Positions 10,315-22,683 of a stretch of 64,000 nt of DNA are shown here, one piece after another. Within the stretch, counting starts at the first letter, position 1. Every line of letters begins with the position of its first letter. The notes beneath the pieces were generated by a model. That model had not been told where the DNA came from, did no database searches, and saw nothing but the letters and a program-made list of their open reading frames with translations. Source of the stretch: Amylostereum areolatum (taxonomy: Eukaryota; Basidiomycota; Agaricomycetes; Russulales; Stereaceae); the NCBI GenBank assembly GCA_012932865.1, contig SAXG01000039.1:186001-250000 (forward strand), written 5' to 3'. The position numbers and the translations under genes were made by a program.

Positions 10315-10978
10315 GGAGACACGCTGAGGGACCACGCTGAGGACACGCTAATGATCACGCACAGAAGACAGCCTAGAAAGACAGTTCATCACTCGCCTTC
10401 CCGCGTTTTGCGCGTCTTTGACCCTCCAGTGATCAAGCGTCCCCCGGACGCCGCAGTAGGCATTCCTACTCAGTTCACTTACAGCCATCGATATTCGCCG
10501 CAGAGTCGTTCGGTGTCATACCACTTGATGTCAATGGGAAGGAACTCAGAGCCGCGGGATGTCTTCTGCCACCAGGTCTACCCGCGAACGCCAGAGGTTC
10601 AGGGTTTGCTTTTTCGGGCCAAGTACATACTTGCGGGTGCATCAGAGTGCGTGAGTTCCGCGTCTTCACAGTTGCGACGAAGCACCTACCCCGAGGAAGT
10701 AGGATAAACGTCTCACGAGGGGAAGGCTGAGGCTCTCGTTTCATTTTCACCTAGACGGCACACAGTTTAATTGCAAACGCGATTCTCCGTCCCTCACACG
10801 GCTCGTACAAGATACGCAAGCGGCCGTCCTATCGTACAGCACCTGGCAGGCATACTTCCCACTTACTTCAAGTTCTTCCTTTCGTCCCTCGTCGCAAACC
10901 TATCCACAAGCCCAGCCTGCAATCAGCGCTCAGCCTCCTCACCGTAGTTCCCAGATCAGGAGCAACATACCCAGCCCT

Positions 10979-11306
10979 TCAGGGCGTCGGCGCAAACAAC
11001 GCCACCGTCGCGCACACTCCGGAGCACGTTCCCAGCGCCGCATTGCACCCCAAGATGACCGCAGGCGCGGCGGGCGCGGCGACGACGGTGCCAAAGGTCG
11101 CGCCCGCGGCGGCGTAGCACGCCACGGCGACCGCGTTGCAGCCTATACCGCAAGGACCACATCGTCCCCGATCGGTCAGCCCAGGGAGGAGGGCCTGGCA
11201 GGGCGGCATGCTTACCGGTCTGGCAGAGTCCGTAGGCGATGGGGCCTGCGAGGGCGGCGGGGGCGGAGGATACGAGGAGGATGGGGACGAGGAGGGAGAC
11301 TTTCAT
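10979..11306 (-). CDS. Small secreted six-cysteine protein (array copy 1)
   Basis: Predicted 84-residue secreted protein from exons 11216-11306 and 10979-11142, with a 73-base intron (GTAAGC donor, TATAG acceptor). The signal peptide begins MKVSLLVPILLVSSAPAALA and is followed by GPIAYGLCQTG. The cysteine spacing is C-x3-C-x6-C-x23-C-x6-C-x3-C, ending LFAPTP. The ATG at 11306 is preferred over an in-frame ATG at 11360 because a TATA box sits at 11351-11358. Coding sequence is close to the other copies, but the upstream and downstream flanks are not clearly alike, so this is the oldest split or the parent copy. Function unknown. Confidence 0.8.
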
Positions 11307-11350
11307 CGTGGGTGGGTGGTAGGAGAAAACGGGCCTCGAGGAGGAGGGAT

Positions 11351-11358
11351 TTATATAC
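11351..11358 (-). promoter_or_regulatory. TATA box of array copy 1
   Basis: Minus strand reads TATATAA, about 45-50 bases before the ATG at 11306. Confidence 0.55.
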
Positions 11359-12591
11359 ATGAATGCGGGGAGGAGGGCGTTGCGGGGAAGGGTCGACGTT
11401 CCATGACACCGTAAGTTCTACTTTATGATACATAGGAGGAATTTCGCCCAAAGACAGACTGTTCGCCTTCCGCTTTTGCCTTTCCCCATGTTGCGCCCCG
11501 ACGACTGAACCCGCTCGCCGGTCCTCAGCCCCCTTTCCGGTCTCCGAGTCATGGCCAAGTCACCGCTCAACCTGTCTTTGAACGATTCCGTGTGACGTCA
11601 CGATCCGACCCCTTCCCTCCAAAAAGGCATTCCTCCTTCCTTTTCCGTGCACGCCAAGAAACGCCACAACGCCCCCGTCCGACCCCTATTTGGTTCTGAA
11701 CCTCTCAGTCAGGCCTCCACTCATAATCAGGGGGAAAACACATTATATTCATACGAAAAAGCGTCAAGGAACAGGAAAAAAGCGGGAGGGGCTCTAGGGT
11801 AACGTTCAGACGAGGGGGGTATGGTCAATATACACTATACACAGTACGAATTAACGTAAACACAGCCGCGCAGGGGCACGTACCACGATCTCTCTCTAAA
11901 GTGAGTACGTACCGCGACGACGACGACAGCAACGGCGGCGGGCATTATGCGGCGCAGGAGCACCCGCGTTCCCACCGCGCGCAACGGGGTCGATCGGCAG
12001 AGGCAGGGGTAAGGTAAATCGCGAAAGAGCAAGGAAGCGGGCGAGACGAGGAGACGACGGGGGAAGAACTGTCCGGAGAACAGAGCAGGACGAGGGACGA
12101 GGGGAAGGGGGTGGGCATGAGCAGGGTTCGTGAAGGCAACTAAGCAGCAAGTGGAGGGGGCATGAGGGATCGTTCGGGGGTCGTGAAGGAATAAAGAGCA
12201 ATGGTAAGAGTACAGTGATGGGCGGAACGGGATGAGAGGTAGCACTATCGGACTAGCGGGAGGCGGATGCGGGCGGTAAGCGTCTACGAGAGCGAATGCA
12301 TATCATACAACCGAGCACAGAAAATGGGGAATGGGGGGAGGAAGCATTGACCAAGCCGAGGAAAACGAGGAGAGCAATGTTCGGAGAGACGAAGGAACGG
12401 ACGGACGCCTGTGATGTACGGCGATCCAACGAAGCATATACAGCGAATAACAAAAACGAAGAAAGAGGAAAAAAGGGGAGGGGGTTCATTACCACTCCTC
12501 ACCATTATAAACGACTCGCCATCCCCACCTTAACGCACTCTGCGTCCTTCCGTCCTCCGCACCGAGCACCTGCACAGGCAGCTCCCCAGGA
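11359..12591. other. Intergenic, no supportable gene
   Basis: Upstream of array copy 1 and downstream of the coiled-coil gene. The frames present on the minus strand (11.8-12.5 kb) are Arg/Pro/Ser-rich, overlap in all registers and carry no domain. Part is likely the 3' UTR of the gene ending at 12592. Confidence 0.4.
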
Positions 12592-14971
12592 CTATGCACG
12601 TCCCACCCGACGCTCAGCACGCGCTCCGGAATCAAATGGTTCGGCTGCAGCGGCGGCGGCGGGACCCCCCGAATACATGCGCACCCGTCTCGAATTCAGA
12701 AGCGCGCTCGCGAGGAGGTGCGTCGGATTCGCCACGGGGCGCGGGCGCGGGCCGGGGGAGGCGAAGTTGGGGAGGAAGAATGGATAGGAGCGCGGGCCTG
12801 TGCCGGTGCCAGCAATGGACGGCGGAGGGGAGACAGGGGCGCCCAGTTCGCGCAGAGGCTGAAGAATGTACGGCTCGCTCACGCCGTTCTCTTCCGAAAA
12901 TGACGACGAGGATAGGAGAGCGGAGACGTCATTCGAGCGCACGCCCTGGGGCCAGAACACCGTCTTGTGACACGGGTTCGGTGATTCGGAGGAAGGGGAA
13001 CGGGAGACGGAGGGGGAGGGAGGATAGTCGGACGCGGAGAAGGTGACGAGCGTCGCCGTGACGTAGGACTGCTGCAGTCGCGCGGCAGACGCGATGAGAG
13101 ACTGTAGGGGTGCCATGGACGGAATCCACGAAGAGCGTTTGGTGCGTTCGGACGAAACCTCGGGCTGGAGGGTTGGCTGAGGGACTGCGTCTGAGGGAGA
13201 ACGGCGGTGGGAGGGTTTGCATGCAGTGGAAGGCGTGCCGAGCGGTGAATCGTCTACATCCACGGCGATGAAACAGCGCGCCTGCGACCTGCCGCAGGAG
13301 TGTTTCAGAGGCACTTCTGGATGGGGCTCCGGGGCCGTAGACTGTCTTTGCGCCTTTTTCAAGACCGAATTCCGCCGCATGAATGGGTTGGAGAGCCAGG
13401 AGCGGCCGCTCGGAGGCGTGGCGAGAGCGCTCAGGGACGAGGCCGCGGAGGACGTGGTAGATCCGGAAAGTGAAAGCGTGGGGATGTTCGGGGAGAGGGA
13501 CAGAGACGACAGGGAGCGAGACCACGCGGCCATGCAAGCTTCGCAATCGCGCTCCTGAAGAGCGACCTTCTCTTTCTCCTGCTTGCGCGGCTTGGGTGGT
13601 ACGTCAGGACTAGTCATGAGCACCGCCCACGCACGCTCTCGCTGCACACCTTCGAGCCTGCTCCCGCCGGCGTTTTCCTGGGGAGTCACCGTCCCGGAGG
13701 CGCTGCAAAGTGCTACCACTGTTGCTCCGCGCGCGGCACATCTGTTTGCGGTCGAGCGCGGCGTCGGCATCGGAATGCGGGAACAGAGGACCGTTCATGC
13801 TCGCGAGGACCTCGTCGAAGGAGACCGCTCGGGAATTAGGCGCGGGCTCCAACAGCTCCTGCAAAGCGCGACGGGTCTTCGGAGTGCCCTGCATCTGTTG
13901 CCGCGAAGAGTGAGAGGCGGTGCGCGAGCAAGTGGCCACGGGGAACGCGTAGGTGAAGCGTTCGCGGTCGTTCGCGGCGGCAGTCGGTGTGGGGGACGCG
14001 ACCAGGGACGTCGACGGGAGCGACGACTTCGACGCGGACCTTGCCAGCACGGTTCGGAACGGAACATTCCAGGTCGACCGGAAGCCGACGCCGACGGTTG
14101 GACAGGAAACGCGGGTCCATCCTGAGCGAACGACGGGGCGTTTGCGGGCACGTTCGGCTTCCTCCTTGGCGAGGCGCTCACGCTCGCGTTCGGCCTCCTG
14201 TTCCTCCTGTCGACCGCGGGCGACCAATGCGGCTATGCGCTCACGGCGGCTGCGGGCGCGAACGTTGGCAAATACGGACTGGGCGGAGGCCAGGCGCTGG
14301 GCAGCGGGCCAATTCGCGGAGGCGAGAAAGGCAAGTTTGGTCGTCTGACGAGGAAGAGGAAGGGCGAGAAAGGGATTCGGGGGATGAGGACAGAGCGGGG
14401 GGCGAGAAATTAGAAATGTGATGACGACGGGGAGCGGGGAGGGGAGGGGACGAAGAAGGAGGGGGTTCCGGAGGCGGAAAAAGGCTGGTGCCGGGGTGGA
14501 GAGGTGGCGCGAGGAAGAAGAGGTCTGCGCGTCGGGGTGGGGATCATGCCGGGCGGGTGTCGCGTTGGGGAAGGGCTTGTATTTGGGGATGGGAGCGGTG
14601 GGGGGCGAGATGTATGCGTGCGAGAAGGAGGGCGGACGGATGACGGGTGGAGAAGTGGCACGGGCAGGGTCGATGGGGGCGTGTGCGGTAGTGTCTGCGA
14701 CGGCGACGACGACCGAGTGAAGATGATGCTTAACGGCGGGAATTCGTCTGAGAGGTGTGCTGAGACGTATGGATGAGAGCGTCGATGTTTGGGTTTGGGA
14801 AGCGGCAGGAGATGGTTTGGAGGGGGTGTGAGGGGGAGGATGGGGGAAATGCGCGCTTTTCGGGGTCAGTGGGGTTTGAAAATGCGCGTTCTGCAGGAAG
14901 CCTGGCGAGCGAGAGCGACAGGGAGATATTGTGCGGGAGCGACCGCGGTTGGGATAAATGGCTAAGGACAT
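12592..14971 (-). CDS. Unrecognised Ser/Pro-rich protein with basic coiled coil
   Basis: Not recognised. The N-terminal part (start MSLAIYPNRGRSRTIS at 14971) is rich in Ser, Pro, His and Thr. It is followed by a strongly charged helix (14.1-14.3 kb, including RRERIAALVARGRQEEQEAE) and a Ser-rich tail. A second block in the next frame (12592 to about 13700) contains PPKPRKQEKEKVALQERDC, a Ser/Leu-rich segment and a C-terminus ending in Arg/Ala. The two frames overlap at 13610-13770 and differ by one base, as with other single-base breaks in this window. I therefore treat them as one gene, though an intron or two separate genes are possible. An intron may also lie around 14330-14410. No enzyme motif or membrane segment is visible. 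Confidence 0.45.
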
Positions 14972-17900
14972 GTTAGGGGACGTGGCGGGCGGGGACAAAG
15001 GTGCCGGTGGCTCCGGCATCTGTCGGTCGCGGGGCGCGACGGGTCACGGTGCTGCGAGAGGTGGTGAGCTGAAGAAGCGAGTACGTAAAGGAAGGAGAAA
15101 AGGGGACATACGAAGGGGGAATGGAGAGCAGGACGGGAGGGAGGAGGAGGTGGAGAGGCAGCGCTGGGGCGGGGAAGGGAGAGAGCAAGGCGAGCGGAGA
15201 GCGAACGGACCTTTATCCGGCCCTTCGTTTCCTCTCCCCCCTGTTTCGCGCCGAACTGGGCCCGATTGGGAAAGAGATGCCAGGGCATCGTCATCTGCGA
15301 TCGGGCAGCCACATCCACCCGGCGGCTCGGCTCATCTTCGCCTCCATGTGCTCTTCGCCTCCTGTGCCTCCTCTCCTCCCTCCCTCTCTGAAACTTTTTG
15401 AACGGGACGTCGGGCAGCGACGACAACGAACGCGCAACGCTTTTCGTCGCCGTGTGCCCGACCTCATGCCCTCCTTTTTTTTCATTTCCACTCGGGTCCT
15501 CGCGGCTTCCCAGGAGACGAAGAAGATAAGTTGGCAACACGCGTCGACCTCTTACGTCTCTTATCGGTGGATATCATCCCTCCGGGACCCTCCCTGCGTC
15601 GTTTCATCAACACATGCCTTGATCCATCTCCTCCTTTCTCCACGGACGAGTTACCACCCTTCACTAGCTTCACTACTCTCCTCTCTCTGTTGCCGCAACA
15701 CCTCGCTCAGACACCCACCACAGCCACCAGTAAGCATCAGCGGGCCCGTCGTAACCCGGCAATCTGGCCCCGAACCTTGAAAGTGCCACCGTCTGTCTTC
15801 CCTCCCGGATCCTATCAGCACAACCTCTGCCCGCCCAACCCTCGCACTCGACATCTCCTCCCTCTCGGTCCCTGCATCGATTCCCGCCGTTCCCGACGAA
15901 CACCCGGTCTACTCTTCCCTCAGCTTTTCCCTCGCTCTTGACAATGACAGAATCCGAGTCATCCCCTTCCCACACACGAGGCCCGCCACTGCACGTAGCT
16001 CCGCGCCACTCCTCTCGTAACCACTCGCCCGTATCGCTGTCTACTATCGTCCGGAACACAAAAACGGAAACCAGGATATGCTTATAGAATTCGAAGCGGC
16101 AATGCCGGCATATACGCCTTCCCCGCCTCTCTCTCCCTCTTTCCTCGAGTTCGTTCCCACATACCCATTTATAGGTACAGCCATCCCGACCGTATCTCCA
16201 CCTCCCTTCCTCCTCTCCCCAGTCCCACCACGCAGCACCGCATCCCAGGAAATCGCCTTGCGCCCGTTCACATAGCTTCATGTATTCTTCCAACTACTCG
16301 AATTCATCCCTCTCTCATCCTCTTCCCGCCCGTTCCCAATTCTCTCTCCGCTGACCCACACCCCGGACCGCTTTCATCGCTCAATGACCCCGGCGGGGGC
16401 GTGCCCGCCACCCACCCTGTATAGCTTTTGTTCAACGGCAACGATCCATCTCTCGCCGTAGTCTGGGTCTCACCCGCAACCCATCTCGTAACTTTTGTCT
16501 GATACCCTGCTCCATTCATCCCACGGACCCCGTCCATTCATCGTAGGGAAAGCGAGAACAACAAGAGAACAATGCGTGCAATCTCATTCTCCGATCTGAC
16601 TTTCGGAGGCCGCAACCACTGGTCCTCCCTGGAAGTCCCGCCACCGCGGTTAGGTTGGATACTGCACGCGACGAGCGCTCCGCGTTTCAACGGGCCTCTT
16701 TTGCCTTGGCTGACCTTTCCCGCGGCCCCGGGCCTCACATCCCAAGCCCGAGTCTACTAATTACATGGTGTACCCCTCCTACCCTCAGGCCTCAAGTCTC
16801 GACTTGCCCTAGCTACCCGCTTAGCCCTCTCCCTCAACGCAATCAGTCCCCCCAAGCCGCTCCACCACCTCGCCTTTCTCCCCCTTCGAGCCTTTCCCTT
16901 TCTTCCCTTTCCCTCGTCATCCTGTCTTCTTCTATCACTATCGCCCAGGACCCGCTATCGGCATTCGCACGCGACCCCACTGCTATCGACCAATTCAGAT
17001 ATCCCTCGCTTGAACGTACGAGGACACGACCCGACGGAGGTACATACGGCACCCCCGATTGAACGCCCAACGCCCAACTCCTCCGTTTTGTTTCCCGATA
17101 GACATCGCTTAGCGAAAGCCATCGGCGTCCTCGGTTTACTTACTTTTTGCTCGCGTCCTTCCTTCCCGCGCTCGCCTAACTTCTTCTCGACCCACGCCAA
17201 CCCCTCGGATTCAGACGCCTCCCTCCTTCGCAGCTGCCTGGCATCTGCCCATCTGAAACGCGCACGACCCCCCTTCTCTTCGCGCCCAGTGCCCACCCTT
17301 GCTCGCACCAAACCTATCCCAATCTACCACTCGCATCAGGAAGCGAAATATAGAATCAGGACAGAACAGAAAATCGACATGACATCACCCCGCCCCCGCC
17401 ACGCGCCGCCCACGTTTTTCTCCCGATTCGTCGAACGTCGTCGTGCGAGCCCCGCCTCGCGGTCGTCGCGCGGCGACTACGCCGTTCCTCGGGACATTGA
17501 CCTGCTTCGTATATGCGTCGACAAGCGAGATGACTGCGATGGGAATGGCTCGGAACAACGCATATCAAAGTTCGACCCCCAAACAGATGGACACAGAAGT
17601 GAGAAGATGCGTCACAGACGTCGACGAGCCCTGTGCCCCCTTCGGCCTTGGATCCGCTCAGCCTTCCCCACCTGGCTAGCCAACCCTCCGCGCCGTTCCC
17701 TCCACCGTACAGATTCACCCTCCGAATCGTGATCCGTCCACGCACAAAGCGCGGACGCGTGTCCAGCCGGAGAAGAAGCCCTCTAAACGCCAGATCGACG
17801 ACAGGCGCGACGTTCGAGGTGCGAAGGGACGCGTGTCCGAGGACGTCTTGCGAGCCGAGCGAGGGAGCGTGTGCCCCCTTCATGCGCGGCCACGCGACCG

Positions 17901-18717
17901 TCATCTTCATCTCGGAGGCAGGGGCTGGACCCTTCCTGTGTCCTTCAACCCATGTCAATGCCACGCCGTCTACGCGTGCGAGCGGACGTCGTCGGGCTCC
18001 TTACAACCCCCCTTCATCATACATACGCCCTCCAGCTGCGCCTGCGCGATCGTGGTCTTTGTAACGTCCTGTTTCCAGTCGGTATGACAGAATGCCCCAA
18101 TATCAGGCTTACATACCGAAGGCCCAACCGCGCAAGCCGGGATGTATCGCCTTTCTCGACGCGTTCGCGACCTCAGATTGTTTAATCCGCGCATGGCCCG
18201 CGGTCGTCTCGGACCTTTCATAACATACCCCAGTGTCTTACGGGCTTACCACAGCTGCCGTCCGACGCGCACGCCCGGAAACTCAACTCCTAGAGCAGGC
18301 TCAACCTTTTCATCTCGGAGCCTCCGCGCCTCCGCGCCTCCCCCTTTGTCTCCCGAGTCCTAGAGGGCTCCCTCGCCCCATCCGCGCGCGAACGCGCGTT
18401 CAAACGGAGATGAAGACCCGCTAACCCGGTGATTAGGACCTTTGACCGGAGCTGCATGGTAGATCTCATGAAGGGGCGGCGGGCGTAGGTTTGTACAAAA
18501 CATGCGGAGAGAGGAGACGTCAGCCCTGCACCGTACTACTTACCAACTGCCGCGCCGGTGTCCGTCGGCCTTGTAATCCAACGTTCGCGCCACGCTTTTG
18601 GCAACATCGTGCCCGCCGCTAGGGCAACCAAAGAACAACCACACCGCATTGGCCAAGCCGAGTGGGTCGACCCATGTACTTTGCTCGTGAATATCCATGA
18701 CGTGTCGCGCGCGGACG

Positions 18718-18738
18718 CCCCCCCCCCCCCCCCCCCCC
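18718..18738. repeat. Poly-C tract (21 C)
   Basis: Uninterrupted run of C followed by TTGGGCCCC. Its true length is uncertain given the homopolymer problem elsewhere in the window. Confidence 0.85.
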
Positions 18739-19997
18739 TTGGGCCCCTCACACTCACTCGTACTCATGGCCCGAACACCTACTGGACGACTCCGCATTAC
18801 GAAGTCCAGAATGCAGAACGTTCTAAACAAACCCTTATGGAAGGAAAGGCATCCACTAGTACCAAGTTACGTCACGTACAGTGCAAGGCGGTCGTACAAC
18901 CTCGCCTGACACCAGTATCAGATCCCGTCTCCCCCCTCAGACGTATACGAGACGTACGCGTTACTTACTACCACCCTACCGACCCCACCCCGCACGGACC
19001 GCATCCCAGGACGATTATCGCGCGCACATGCCTCCCGGACCCCCCCTCCCCTCCAGTGACACAGGCATGCGCACTTTCTGATGTTTTTTCTATCCGTATC
19101 CAGGTCGACTCAACCCCTTCCAACCCTCAGGCCTCATTAAAGGCATTAACCATCCCCCCCCTGCTCCCCTCTCGAAATGCACCCGTCCACTCGCAACAAT
19201 CTCTGCGCGTCGCTGTCGCATGCACATGCGCACACCTAACTGGCACGCGCGTCCCGACGCGCGGACGTGTCTGACCGCGTATCCCCCCGGAGTCTCTGAT
19301 TGGTCGGTAACGACCTTTGCGTCGTCGACGGGTCGTGCGGGGGCGCGCGGGGTACCGTGCCTAAGCATAATGTCCCGTTGCGATGATCCGGTCGGCGTAC
19401 GCCAACAGTGATACAGGATACGATCGATAAAACACGCCTGCTTGTCGGGGCGGGCCTCCGACGCCCTGACGTCCTTCCACTGGAGGATTCGCAGTTCATT
19501 TGCGCAATGGGCGGGTCGCCGTCGACCCTGGACCATGGCGGATGACGCGTCGATGACCTTCAGGCTTCCGCTGATATCGATGAATCGGTTCGCCTGAAAA
19601 CTCGGTGCGAAAAAGGCAAAACGGGATGCGAGGAAGGCCGTGGTGTTCCTTCTCGAGACTCGGAAGAGCGGACGTGGCTTGACGTGCCTCAACCTGCAGG
19701 CTCGTCTGGAGGCAGCTGAGCGACGCCGTTCGTCTTGTGTTTATTTTCGGCGGCCTCCCGAGAGGAGTTGCCGAGATTCGCCACTTGAGGATGTTTTTTC
19801 AGAGCCCCCAGGCATCGCAAGGGAATACGTGACTGGTGTGCTGGCACAGGCGAGGGCAGGCTATTCTAAACCTGCCAGCGCCAGGCCTTGGTGCCCCGGT
19901 GGACGCATCGCGGAGGAAAGCAGGCACGGGCTGGAGATCCTAGTCCTCGGGCGAGCCTTGACTTTTGGGTCAACGAACCCCCAACTCCTGCTTCAAA

Positions 19998-20017
19998 CAT
20001 ATATATATATATATATA
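19998..20017. repeat. AT dinucleotide repeat
   Basis: Run of about nine AT units within otherwise GC-rich intergenic sequence. Confidence 0.85.
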
Positions 20018-20502
20018 ACGTCCCCCTGGTTGACAGGACTGCGTCATTGGACCCACTGTTACGGCTAAGTACTCTGCATTCGAAGTCGATCCGTCGGCGT
20101 CGCGGTCAGGATGGTTTTTGCTAGGGAATTCGGTTTCGCCTGGCAGGGCAGCGGAAGACGCTATGTATACATAATATGTACGACCTTCCTCGTCGCCCTC
20201 GTGCCGATGCATAAGCATAATCTTTCGGTCGGGTGCGTTACATATGGATGAAAAGAGCAGGCTCATTGGAAAATGTCGTCCTGAGCGTACTTTACTTATA
20301 CTTATACAAAAGGCAATATTGCTCATTTCCCCGGAAGGATTAGACGCGATGCAAAAGGTCGAGTTGAAGGCAAGTCAGCCGTGGATGACTGAGCTGAGGA
20401 GAAGATGCACGGGAAAACGAAATCAACCAACAGAATTATACAATACCGGACAGTAAAAGCGAAGGACTGCGGGATACAACTATGCGTGAGGGGTACTGAG
20501 AA

Positions 20503-20516
20503 GGGGGGGGGGGGGG
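20503..20516. repeat. Poly-G tract (14 G)
   Basis: Uninterrupted run of G downstream of the homeodomain-like gene. Confidence 0.85.
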
Positions 20517-20932
20517 TTATTGGCAATACAGGACGAGCTACAGATGTGAGTGCGGTGGTATACAATGCGTTATGACATGACACAAGAGGCTACATTGACG
20601 ATGAGGGAAATCCAACTAGAAATGCGAGGGGAGTATTGATGGTGAGGATTGGGATTTGTGAAGCGACGAAGTCGCAGAAATTAGGAGGGGGCACTGAGGG
20701 GGTGGCGCTGTAGGTAGACATAGTTGTAAACGCCGCAGATTTACGATTATCGATTATTAGGGGACAGGAAGAGGGAAGAAGACTGGAGACACGGAAGAAC
20801 ATGAGGCGTTGGGAGGATGGGACGGGCAAGCCGGGGACCAGGACCTCGTGAGTGAACGCTTTTAGGCCACGGTAGAAAGCTCTGGAGCGAAGGGTGAGGG
20901 TGCAGAACCAAACAGCGGGAAAATACTGACCG

Positions 20933-22581
20933 TTACAGCGTATAGATCCCAGAGCAGGTCCGCATGCGGACATGCCACGAGTTCCCTCCATTGATGAACG
21001 ATCGCCTGGAGCCCTCCTTCCTGTGCCGGCGAGGCGAACCCATGTACTCGGAAGGGCGTCGTTCGTGAGTCATGACGTTCTCGGTGGCAGTTGACGGATC
21101 CTGGATGACGTTGGGGTCAAAGAATGCCAGTGACTCGCGTCGTTTGCGTGGGGCCATGGGAGACTGCTGACACGAGACAAGTTCTCCCGGACATATATCG
21201 ATGGTTCTAGGGGCAGAGTCGACCGCCTGTTTTGGTGAATGTTGCATCGTCTGGTTCTCTTGGTCATGAATCTCCATGTAGGGGGAAAAGCCATAGAGCA
21301 CCTCCGGGGAGAGGCAGTGGGAATAAACGGCCTGCGCCAACGAGAGCTCCACTTTGTCGATCTGAGGAGTTGGCACGGGGATGTTCCACTTGGTGCTCGA
21401 GAGCCAGCTTTTGTATTCCGTGGATGGAGCGGGAGGATCAGGGGCCACGACGCTCTGCTTAGCCTCCGTCTCCAGAAGCGGCTCGTAGTAAATGCTTCGT
21501 TGCTGGTCCATGTACGCCTTGTAGGAACCGACGTTTTCCTGTATGCCTAGCGCAGGACCCAACACGCAATCCAGCCACGTATAGTCCTGAACACACTCCA
21601 AAGATGACGGGAAAGTAAACGGATGATCAAGGGGAAATACGAAAGGCTCCGGCGTGGCAGACGGCGAGCAGAGGGACGACGATGCAAAACTGGAAAGGGA
21701 GCTGGAGGAATCGAGACTGCTGGCCTCGGACAAGGATGGGCTAAGCAAGGACGGGAGATCGCTGATAGATGGAACGGAATCCAGGACGTAGGGATCGACG
21801 GCACTTGCCGAAAGGACTGGGCGAAGGAGAGGTCGCTGTCTTCGGGGGAAACATCTTGGTTCGAGTTGAAAATCGAGGCGAAATCTTCTGGATCTAGCGC
21901 AGAGAATTCTGGAGTGGAGAATCGATGACCAGCCGCAAGCTCATCCTGGGACGGCATGACGTATGGCCGTTTGCGGTACACTTTCGTCTTGCGAGCCGTG
22001 CGAACAGGCTTGGGGACGTCCGAGACAGCAGCGGGAGCGACAGCAGCAACGCGACGTCTCTTGGGCTCAGGTACGGGAGGACTTGAAGGTGGGGCAACGT
22101 TCCGAGACGGTCGAGGACGCGCCTAAGTCACAATGAATTAGACCAAGAGACAAAGATCATGCATCGAAGGACGACGAACCTCGGTGAAAAAGACCTCCTT
22201 CTTCGCTGGTCTTTCGTCCTTGAGGCAGCGCAGGCCACGGCTGTGATAGAAGTCGTAGATGTGTCGCCGATCGATGCCAAAGTTGACCTGGATATCGCGA
22301 CGGATGCTGAACGGAGGCATCTCGATGCTGTCGGCTGGGATGTGCTTCTCAAGCTCGGCGACAAGGACCGGACCAAGACGGGAAGCCAGGCTTTCGGGGT
22401 TGACGCGACGACGTTGAGGGGGGCAGAACAAAGAAGGATCAAACGAAGGTGAGGTATCGCTACAGTGAGGATTGGACGTGTCGAGCGCGGGTTCCGAAGA
22501 AGTGGATGCGGTCTGCGACTCGCACGATGAGGAACTTGAAAGCGTGACGGGATCGGTGTCGACCATCTCAATGTCTGACAT
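20933..22581 (-). CDS. Homeodomain-like helix-turn-helix regulator
   Basis: Probable DNA-binding regulator. Exon 1 (22180-22581) opens with an acidic/Ser-rich stretch (MSDIEMVDTDP). It then carries a helical domain with FSIRRDIQVNFGIDRRHIYD followed by FYHSRGLRCLKDE. The last part looks like the third, recognition helix of a divergent homeodomain; I recall similar HIYDYFHSRGLR proteins in mushroom-forming fungi. A GTTCGT...CTTAG intron leads to exon 2 at 22122 with two basic KR-rich patches (EPKRRRVA; TARKTKVYRKR), plausible nuclear localisation signals. A frame change lies near 21820-21835: either a 56-base intron with a weak donor (GTCCTT...ATCAG) or an indel. The remaining about 250 residues are Ser/Pro/acidic, as in activation regions, and end at 20933. 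A TATA box precedes the gene. Confidence 0.65.
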
Positions 22582-22674
22582 GTTGTTTTTTTGGAAATGA
22601 AGGGGAAAGGAAGGATCGGCTGGTGGTCGAAGAGGAGGACGAGAGGGACAAGAAATCGAGTCGTTCAAGTTCGG

Positions 22675-22683
22675 TTTATATAT
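22675..22683 (-). promoter_or_regulatory. TATA box of the homeodomain-like gene
   Basis: Minus strand reads ATATATAAA, about 95 bases before the ATG at 22581. It lies in the 300-base gap between this gene and the end of Ski2. Confidence 0.55.

Larger units (their letters stand above)
7699..10320 (-). repeat. Tandemly duplicated gene unit (three related copies)
   Basis: The three left copies of the secreted-protein genes share more than coding sequence. Downstream spacers at about 7699-7740, 8721-8775 and 9705-9772 carry similar blocks around CCGACCGAACATTC and its variants, followed by a conserved GTGTACA-type stretch. Upstream blocks at 8327, 9362 and 10279 share TTGACG...CCTAGGA. This points to duplication of a roughly 1 kb unit including promoter and terminator. 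The fourth (rightmost) gene is more diverged outside the coding region. Confidence 0.65.
14972..20932. other. About 6 kb without a supportable gene
   Basis: The frames here (up to 240 codons at 17010-17732) show no domain, no consistent third-position bias and no splice-linked conserved peptide. The stretch holds a 21-base poly-C tract, a 14-base poly-G tract and a TA-dinucleotide repeat. Its left edge should contain the promoter of the coiled-coil gene and its right edge the 3' UTR of the homeodomain-like gene. It could hold non-coding transcripts or decayed sequence. Confidence 0.4.

Noticed and set aside
17010..17732. 240-codon plus-strand frame
   Set aside because: Arg/Pro/Ser-rich with no recognised domain and no consistent codon bias; likely GC-rich intergenic sequence.
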